From NCBI GenBank assembly GCA_014841595.1, contig JACYUE010000001.1, forward strand, positions 1,786,996-1,850,995: a DNA stretch of 64,000 bases, read 5' to 3'. Positions 59,515 through 64,000 of the stretch are shown here, piece after piece. Under the pieces are notes generated by a model. The model saw nothing but the letters and a program-made list of their open reading frames with translations. It was not told the DNA's origin and searched no databases. The stretch is from Oxalobacteraceae sp. CFBP 8761 (GTDB lineage Bacteria; Pseudomonadota; Gammaproteobacteria; Burkholderiales; Burkholderiaceae_D). Made by a program: the position numbers and the translations under genes. Numbering within the stretch: position 1 is the first letter of the stretch; every line of letters begins with the position of its first letter.

Positions 59515-61941
59515 ATGCAATTCTCCGAAAACTGGCTCCGCTCGATCGTCAATCCGCAGATCGACTCCGGCGCGCTGTCGCACCTGCTCACCATGTCGGG
59601 CCTCGAAGTCGAAGAGGTCGAAGCGGTCGCACCACCGTTCTCGAACGTCGTCGTGGCCGAGGTCAAGGAAGTGGTCAAGCACCCGAACGCCGACCGCCTG
59701 AACGTGTGCCAGGTCGATGTCGGCACCGGCACCTTGCTCAATATCGTGTGCGGCGCGCCGAACGTGCGTGCCGGCATGAAAGCGATCTGCGCGAAAGCCG
59801 GCGCCGTGCTGCCGCCAGGCGCCGATGGCAAGCCGTTTGAAATCAAGGTTGGCCAGCTGCGCGGCGTCGAGTCGCAGGGCATGATGTGCTCGAGCAAAGA
59901 GCTCGGCATCTCCGAAGAAAGCAATGGCTTGATGGAACTGCCGGCCGACGCGCCGGTGGGCCAGAGCATCCGCGACTACCTGGGCCTGGATGACCTGAAG
60001 TTCACGATCAAGCTCACGCCGAACAAGGCCGACTGCCTGTCCGTGCTGGGCGTGGCACGCGAAGTGGCAGCCCTGACCGGCGCACCTTTGATGCTCGAGC
60101 CGACCCGCACGGTGGCCGTCAACAGCGATGAGATCCTGCCTGTCAAGGTGTCGGCGCCGGACCTGTGCGGCCGTTTCGCCGGCCGCGTGATCCGCGGCCT
60201 GAATGCGCGCGCGGCCACACCTGACTGGATGAAGCGTCGCCTGGAACGCAGCGGCCAGCGCTCGGTATCGGCCCTGGTCGACATCTCCAATTACGTGATG
60301 CTCGAAGTCGGCCGTCCGTCGCATGTGTTCGACCTGGCCAAGATCCACGGCAGCCTCGACGTACGCTGGGGCAAGGCCGGTGAGTCCCTCAAGCTTCTCA
60401 ATGGCAACACCGTTGCCGTCGACGAGTGGGTCGGCGTGATCGCCGATGAAGCACAGATCGAATCGCTGGCCGGCATCATGGGCGGCGATTCGACCGCCGT
60501 GTCCCTCGACACCACCGATATCTATCTGGAAGCAGCATTCTGGTGGCCGAGCGCCATCCAGGGCCGTGCCCGCCGCTTCAATTTCTCGACCGATGCCGCG
60601 CACCGCTTCGAGCGTGGCGTCGACTACGCGACCGTGCCCGAGCACCTCGAGCGCATCACGGCGCTCCTGATCGACATCTGCGGCACGCCGGACAGCAAGG
60701 TTGGCCCGATCGACGACCAGATCGTCAACCTGCCGGTGCGTGCGCCGGTCGTGCTGCGCACGGCGCGCGCCGCTCAAGTGATCGGCGTGCCGCTGACCGA
60801 TGCCGTGATCGCCGACATCTTCACGCGCCTGCATTTGGGCTTCGTGCAAGAAGAGGGCGTGTTCCACGTGACGGCGCCGACCTACCGCTTCGACATCGAG
60901 ATCGAGGAAGACCTGATCGAGGAAGTCGCGCGCGTCTATGGCTTCGAGAACATTCCTACCCGGCCGCCCACCGCGCCGAGCGCGATGCTGATCGAGCCGG
61001 AAAACACCCGCTCGCTGTTCGCGATCCGCCACCAGCTGGCCGACCTGGGCTTCCAGGAAGTGGTCAACATGAGCTTTGTCGAAAGCACGTGGGAACAGGA
61101 TTTCGCCGGCAACCTCGAGCCGATCCGCCTGCAGAACCCGATTGCCAGCCAGCTCAGCGTGATGCGTTCGTCGCTGATCGGCAGCCTGGTCGCCAACGTG
61201 CGCTACAACATCAACCGCAAGGCTGGCCGCGTGCGCGCGTTCGAAGTCGGCGGCGTGTTCAAGCGCAACGCGTCGGTCATGGATGGTCCGCTGACGGTGG
61301 CCGGTTACGACCAGCCAAAGCGCGTCGCCGCGATTGCCTACGGCCCTGCGCTCGACGAGCAGTGGGACGTCGCCACGCGCGCCGTCGACTTCTTCGATCT
61401 GAAGGCCGATCTCGAAGCACTGTTCGCGCCGCGCCAGCTGCGTTTCTCCACTGCCGAACATCCAGCGCTGCACCCGGGCCGCTCGGCCAACGTCATGCTC
61501 GACGACCAGCAGATCGGCGTGATCGGCGAGCTGCACCCGCGCTGGCTGCAAAAGTATGATCTGCCGCAAGCACCGGTCGTGTTCGAGGTCGATGCTGAAG
61601 CATTGCGCGGTCGCGTCGTGCCGGTCTATGCCGAGATTTCCAAGTTCCCGGGCGCCACGCGCGACCTCGCGCTGGTCGTAAAACAGGACGTGCCGGCCCA
61701 GTCCGTAATGGATGCTTTTACTGCTGAAATCGCAGTAAATCCTATGGGAAAGATCGTGCAAGCCGTTGTTTTGTTTGATGAATATCGCGGCAAGGGTCTC
61801 GAAGCGGATGAAAAAAGCCTTGCTTTCCGCTTTAGCTTGCAAGATACTCAATCGACACTGCAGGACGATGCGGTCGACGCCATCATGGCGGCGGTGCTCG
61901 CCACTGCTTCAACCAAACTGAACGCGAAGCTGCGTGCATAA
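59515..61941 (+). CDS. pheT: Phenylalanyl-tRNA synthetase beta subunit
   Basis: An 808-residue beta subunit with the tRNA-binding (EMAP-like) domain at about 39-150 ([28 protein letters not shown]), B3/B4 editing domain, B5 DNA-binding-like domain ([21 protein letters not shown]), core, and C-terminal ferredoxin-fold anticodon-binding domain ([20 protein letters not shown]). Full length. ihfA follows, although the exact ihfA start is unclear. Confidence 0.97.
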   Translation: MQFSENWLRSIVNPQIDSGALSHLLTMSGLEVEEVEAVAPPFSNVVVAEVKEVVKHPNADRLNVCQVDVGTGTLLNIVCGAPNVRAGMKAICAKAGAVLPPGADGKPFEIKVGQLRGVESQGMMCSSKELGISEESNGLMELPADAPVGQSIRDYLGLDDLKFTIKLTPNKADCLSVLGVAREVAALTGAPLMLEPTRTVAVNSDEILPVKVSAPDLCGRFAGRVIRGLNARAATPDWMKRRLERSGQRSVSALVDISNYVMLEVGRPSHVFDLAKIHGSLDVRWGKAGESLKLLNGNTVAVDEWVGVIADEAQIESLAGIMGGDSTAVSLDTTDIYLEAAFWWPSAIQGRARRFNFSTDAAHRFERGVDYATVPEHLERITALLIDICGTPDSKVGPIDDQIVNLPVRAPVVLRTARAAQVIGVPLTDAVIADIFTRLHLGFVQEEGVFHVTAPTYRFDIEIEEDLIEEVARVYGFENIPTRPPTAPSAMLIEPENTRSLFAIRHQLADLGFQEVVNMSFVESTWEQDFAGNLEPIRLQNPIASQLSVMRSSLIGSLVANVRYNINRKAGRVRAFEVGGVFKRNASVMDGPLTVAGYDQPKRVAAIAYGPALDEQWDVATRAVDFFDLKADLEALFAPRQLRFSTAEHPALHPGRSANVMLDDQQIGVIGELHPRWLQKYDLPQAPVVFEVDAEALRGRVVPVYAEISKFPGATRDLALVVKQDVPAQSVMDAFTAEIAVNPMGKIVQAVVLFDEYRGKGLEADEKSLAFRFSLQDTQSTLQDDAVDAIMAAVLATASTKLNAKLRA

Positions 61942-62093
61942 TATGCATCTCCAGGCTGACAGCACACGGGTCCCAAGCCGTGTTGCTGTCGCCGCGGCAT
62001 CGTTTGACTTACGGGCAGGGCCTCAAAATTAACAATAACGACGTTGATTCGACCGTGTTCCAGGAAGCCCTCGTGGCCGACCTGGATCGTGCA

Positions 62094-62462
62094 ATGCTGG
62101 TGGCGCGCGTGCGTAAAGAGGCAGAGCAGTCATTGCCCACGCTGACCAAAGCCGAGTTGGCCGAACTGCTGTTCGAACAGGTCGGGCTGAACAAGCGCGA
62201 AGCCAAGGACATGGTCGAGACCTTCTTCGACGAGATCCGCAATGCACTCGAGCGCGGCGAAGCCGTCAAGCTGTCGGGCTTTGGCAATTTCCAGCTGCGC
62301 GACAAGCCGCAGCGGCCTGGCCGCAATCCGAAAACCGGGGAAGAAATTCCCATTACGGCACGCCGCGTCGTGACGTTCCACGCCAGCCAGAAGCTCAAGG
62401 CCATGGTCGAAGAAGCCGGGCCGGGCAATTCGGGCTCGGGTTCGATGGCGCGCGCAGCCTGA
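62094..62462 (+). CDS. ihfA: Integration host factor alpha subunit
   Basis: A DNA-bending histone-like protein that pairs with IhfB. The conserved core is [30 protein letters not shown], then [37 protein letters not shown] and [12 protein letters not shown]. The C-terminus has a short extension ([14 protein letters not shown]) and the N-terminus is longer than in E. coli (99 residues). ATG 62094 gives 122 residues; TTG 62133 (109 residues) and GTG 62073 are alternatives, since the upstream reading frame stays open. Extended N-termini occur in other betaproteobacteria. merR follows seven bases later. Confidence 0.9.
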   Translation: MLVARVRKEAEQSLPTLTKAELAELLFEQVGLNKREAKDMVETFFDEIRNALERGEAVKLSGFGNFQLRDKPQRPGRNPKTGEEIPITARRVVTFHASQKLKAMVEEAGPGNSGSGSMARAA

Positions 62463-62469
62463 TTAAACG

Positions 62470-62877
62470 ATGAACGACCGACCAAACAAGACCGAACTGA
62501 CCGTGCTGCCACCTATTCCGGCCAAACGTTATTTCACGATTGGGGAAGTCAGTGAGCTGTGCGGTGTCAAACCCCATGTGTTGCGCTACTGGGAGCAAGA
62601 ATTCACCCAGCTCAAGCCTGTCAAACGTCGTGGCAACCGCCGCTATTACCAGCACCACGAAGTGCTGTTGATCCGGCGCATCCGCGAATTGCTGTACGAG
62701 CAGGGCTTCACCATCAGCGGCGCCCGCAACCGGCTCGACCACCGCGCCACCGTAGTGGCTGAGCTCGACGAAGAGCGCCTGCGCGACGCCCCACCAGCCA
62801 TCGATGGCGACAAACTGCGCGCCGGCTTGCTGGATATTCTCGATCTGCTGAAACACGGATCGCAGCCAGCGCCATAG
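62470..62877 (+). CDS. MerR-family transcriptional regulator
   Basis: A 135-residue regulator with an N-terminal winged helix: YFTIGEVSELCGVKPHVLRYWEQEF and NRRYYQHHEVLLIRRIRELLYEQGFTISGARNRL. The short C-terminal helix lacks metal-binding cysteines. It lies next to ihfA, as in many betaproteobacteria and gammaproteobacteria. The effector is unknown. Its stop is followed by 246 bases without a gene. Confidence 0.9.
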   Translation: MNDRPNKTELTVLPPIPAKRYFTIGEVSELCGVKPHVLRYWEQEFTQLKPVKRRGNRRYYQHHEVLLIRRIRELLYEQGFTISGARNRLDHRATVVAELDEERLRDAPPAIDGDKLRAGLLDILDLLKHGSQPAP

Positions 62878-63008
62878 TGCAGTCCAGCACCTCACGCCAT
62901 CGACCAGATTGCCGCACCAGATTGCGCCGGTTCGCTCGGGACCCCGCAGGCAGCGGGTCGTCGCCGGGTCAAGCACCACGTTTGAATCACTCATGCATTC
63001 GTACGCTG

Positions 63009-63036
63009 TTGAAGGCAGGCCGCGGAGTGTTAAAAT
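63009..63036 (+). promoter_or_regulatory. Putative sigma-70 promoter of response regulator
   Basis: TTGAAG, 16 bases, TAAAAT lies 88 bases before the response regulator gene. The intervals are close to the sigma-70 consensus. The region 62878-63008 otherwise shows no tRNA, although a tRNA-Pro is found here in related genomes. Confidence 0.5.
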
Positions 63037-63123
63037 GTCACTCGCGCGATGCTGAATGACACGCATCAACCGGGCGGAGCAGATCCGGCACTTTCCTGCG
63101 CAAGGAAAATTTAAGGGAAGACA

Positions 63124-63756
63124 ATGATACGCGTTGCCATTTGTGACGATCACCAGATAGTACGAGCAGGTTTCAAGCAGATTTTTTCGTCGTCGGGCGA
63201 CTTCGAAGTCGTGGCCGAAGGCGCTACGGGCCGTGAGGCACTGGATATCGCGCGCCGCGAGATTTGCGACGTGCTGCTGCTCGACATCGCCATGCCAGAC
63301 CAAAGCGGCATCGACATCCTGCGCACGATTCGTCAGGGCCAGCCCAACCTGCCGGTGTTGATTCTGTCGGGTTATCCGGCGCAGCAATACGCGCTGAACC
63401 TGTTCAAGATGGGTGCGAACGGTTACCTGAACAAGGAATGCGAAGCGGACGAGCTCAAGACGGCCGTGCGCACCGTATTCCAGGGCCGGCGTTACGTGTC
63501 GTCCACCGTCGGTGAATTGCTGGCCCAGAGTTTTGACCGCGATCCGAACACGGCGCTGCACACCGAGCTCTCCGATCGCGAGTTCCAGGTGTTCCTGCGT
63601 CTGGCGAAGGGCGCCACCGTGTCCGATATCGGCAATGCGCTGTCGCTGTCGATCAAGACCGTGTCGACCTACCGCACCCGGATCATGGAAAAAATGGGCC
63701 TGCAGTCCAACTCAGACTTGACCTACTACGCTATGAAGAACAATCTGCTCGACTAA
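63124..63756 (+). CDS. NarL/FixJ-type response regulator
   Basis: A 210-residue DNA-binding response regulator. The receiver domain has acidic DD in AICDDHQIVRAG, phospho-acceptor Asp in VLLLDIAMPDQSGIDIL, Ser/Thr in LILSGYP and Lys in GYLNKECEADEL. The LuxR-type HTH is ELSDREFQVFLRLAKGATVSDI with SIKTVSTYRTRIMEKMGL. AAGGGAAG precedes the ATG. Its sensor kinase is not adjacent within the window unless the gene starting at 63958 encodes it. Confidence 0.93.
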   Translation: MIRVAICDDHQIVRAGFKQIFSSSGDFEVVAEGATGREALDIARREICDVLLLDIAMPDQSGIDILRTIRQGQPNLPVLILSGYPAQQYALNLFKMGANGYLNKECEADELKTAVRTVFQGRRYVSSTVGELLAQSFDRDPNTALHTELSDREFQVFLRLAKGATVSDIGNALSLSIKTVSTYRTRIMEKMGLQSNSDLTYYAMKNNLLD

Positions 63757-63791
63757 GCGCGCGCTGATGTTTCGTATCGGATTGGTCCCAC

Positions 63792-63809
63792 AACGCGCTT
63801 CGGCGCGTT
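63792..63809 (+). terminator. Terminator of response regulator
   Basis: AACGCGC-TTCG-GCGCGTT, a 7-bp stem with a stable UUCG loop and TTT after it, 36 bases after the stop. Confidence 0.8.
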
Positions 63810-63957
63810 TTGTCATTGGGGCGGCGGTAATACGAAGTCAGCACTATTCAACAGCATCAACTGCAACAAATAGTTACGTCAGGCCATTTTGCGGCGCAAC
63901 AATACGTCCTTACAGGTAGAATGCGAGGCCGCGTTGTCAGCGTGAAAGGATGTCTGG

Positions 63958-64000
63958 ATGTATTTTTCTACCACCTGGGCGGACCGCCCGGCCCGTCGTC
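63958..64000 (+). CDS. Start of a further gene, cut by window
   Basis: ATG at 63958 is preceded by GAAAGGA and opens MYFSTTWADRPARR, open to the last base. The function cannot be predicted from 14 codons. It is downstream of the response regulator, so a partner protein is possible. The upstream 150 bases are AT-richer, fitting a promoter. Confidence 0.4.
   Translation, partial: MYFSTTWADRPARR

Noticed and set aside
62878-63008. tRNA-Pro after the ihfA-merR pair
   Set aside because: No cloverleaf can be formed in this interval.

Overview
The window is chromosomal DNA of a high-GC (mid-60s % by eye) betaproteobacterium, most likely the Massilia/Telluria/Duganella part of the Oxalobacteraceae. 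This is inferred from protein character and gene order (recC-recB-recD; thrS-infC-rpmI-rplT-pheS-pheT-ihfA-merR; PHB-type metabolism; a LasI-like signal synthase), not from a database search. Genes are densely packed on both strands. There is no prophage, CRISPR array or plasmid-like region, and only one transposase gene.

Layout. 1-2.2 kb: a cut-off S-formylglutathione hydrolase, a two-gene chromate transporter and a small unknown gene. 2.2-4.9 kb: a UvrD/Rep-type helicase with a near-consensus LexA (SOS) box, flanked by two copies of a ~110-bp repeat carrying paired DnaA-box-like motifs. 5-9 kb: sugar porter, HD phosphohydrolase, GlpD. 9-11 kb: a complete acyl-homoserine-lactone quorum-sensing locus in the order luxR, rsaL (opposite strand), luxI, with a lux/las-type box and a second dyad between rsaL and luxI. 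11-14 kb: a hybrid CHASE-PAS histidine kinase. 14.3-23.3 kb: the recC-recB-recD recombination operon. 23-31 kb: DsbA-like protein, two acetyltransferases, PBP7-type endopeptidase with a histone-like tail, an IS1595-type transposase, sulfate-binding protein, Tat-type DUF882 protein, DUF378 protein, phosphodiesterase. 31-37 kb: SMP-30 protein, GFO-type oxidoreductase, amino-acid-binding protein, a disordered Gln-rich protein, ETF-ubiquinone oxidoreductase. 36.4-41.3 kb: an SDR-thioesterase-ammonia-lyase trio, a PAS-LuxR regulator and the two subunits of a 3-oxoacid CoA-transferase. 41.4-44 kb: a BlaI/M56 regulatory pair with a perfect dyad operator, and a receiver/GAF pair. 44-50 kb: DctA, 3-hydroxybutyrate dehydrogenase, hydrolase, RidA, RelA. 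50-54.6 kb: MlaE/MlaD-type pair plus lipoprotein, flavoprotein reductase, zinc-type CDF exporter. 54.7-62.9 kb: tRNA-Val and the translation-factor cluster. 63-64 kb: NarL-type response regulator and the first codons of a further gene.

How genes work together. RecBCD and the SOS-box helicase are DNA-repair functions. CoA-transferase and 3-hydroxybutyrate dehydrogenase, 5 kb apart, fit ketone-body/PHB turnover, with DctA supplying C4-dicarboxylates. ETF-QO passes electrons from acyl-CoA oxidation to quinone. The luxR-rsaL-luxI locus is the clearest regulatory system: RsaL-type repressors in Pseudomonas oppose LuxR-type activation of the synthase, and the sites seen here fit that logic. Several start codons were set from ribosome-binding sites or overlaps, notably infC, which appears to start at ATA. 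The most unusual items are the repeat-flanked SOS helicase, the QS control region, a tRNA-Val gene with C instead of the near-universal U at position 33, an MCE lipid-transport pair without an adjacent ATPase, and the SDR-thioesterase-lyase trio.
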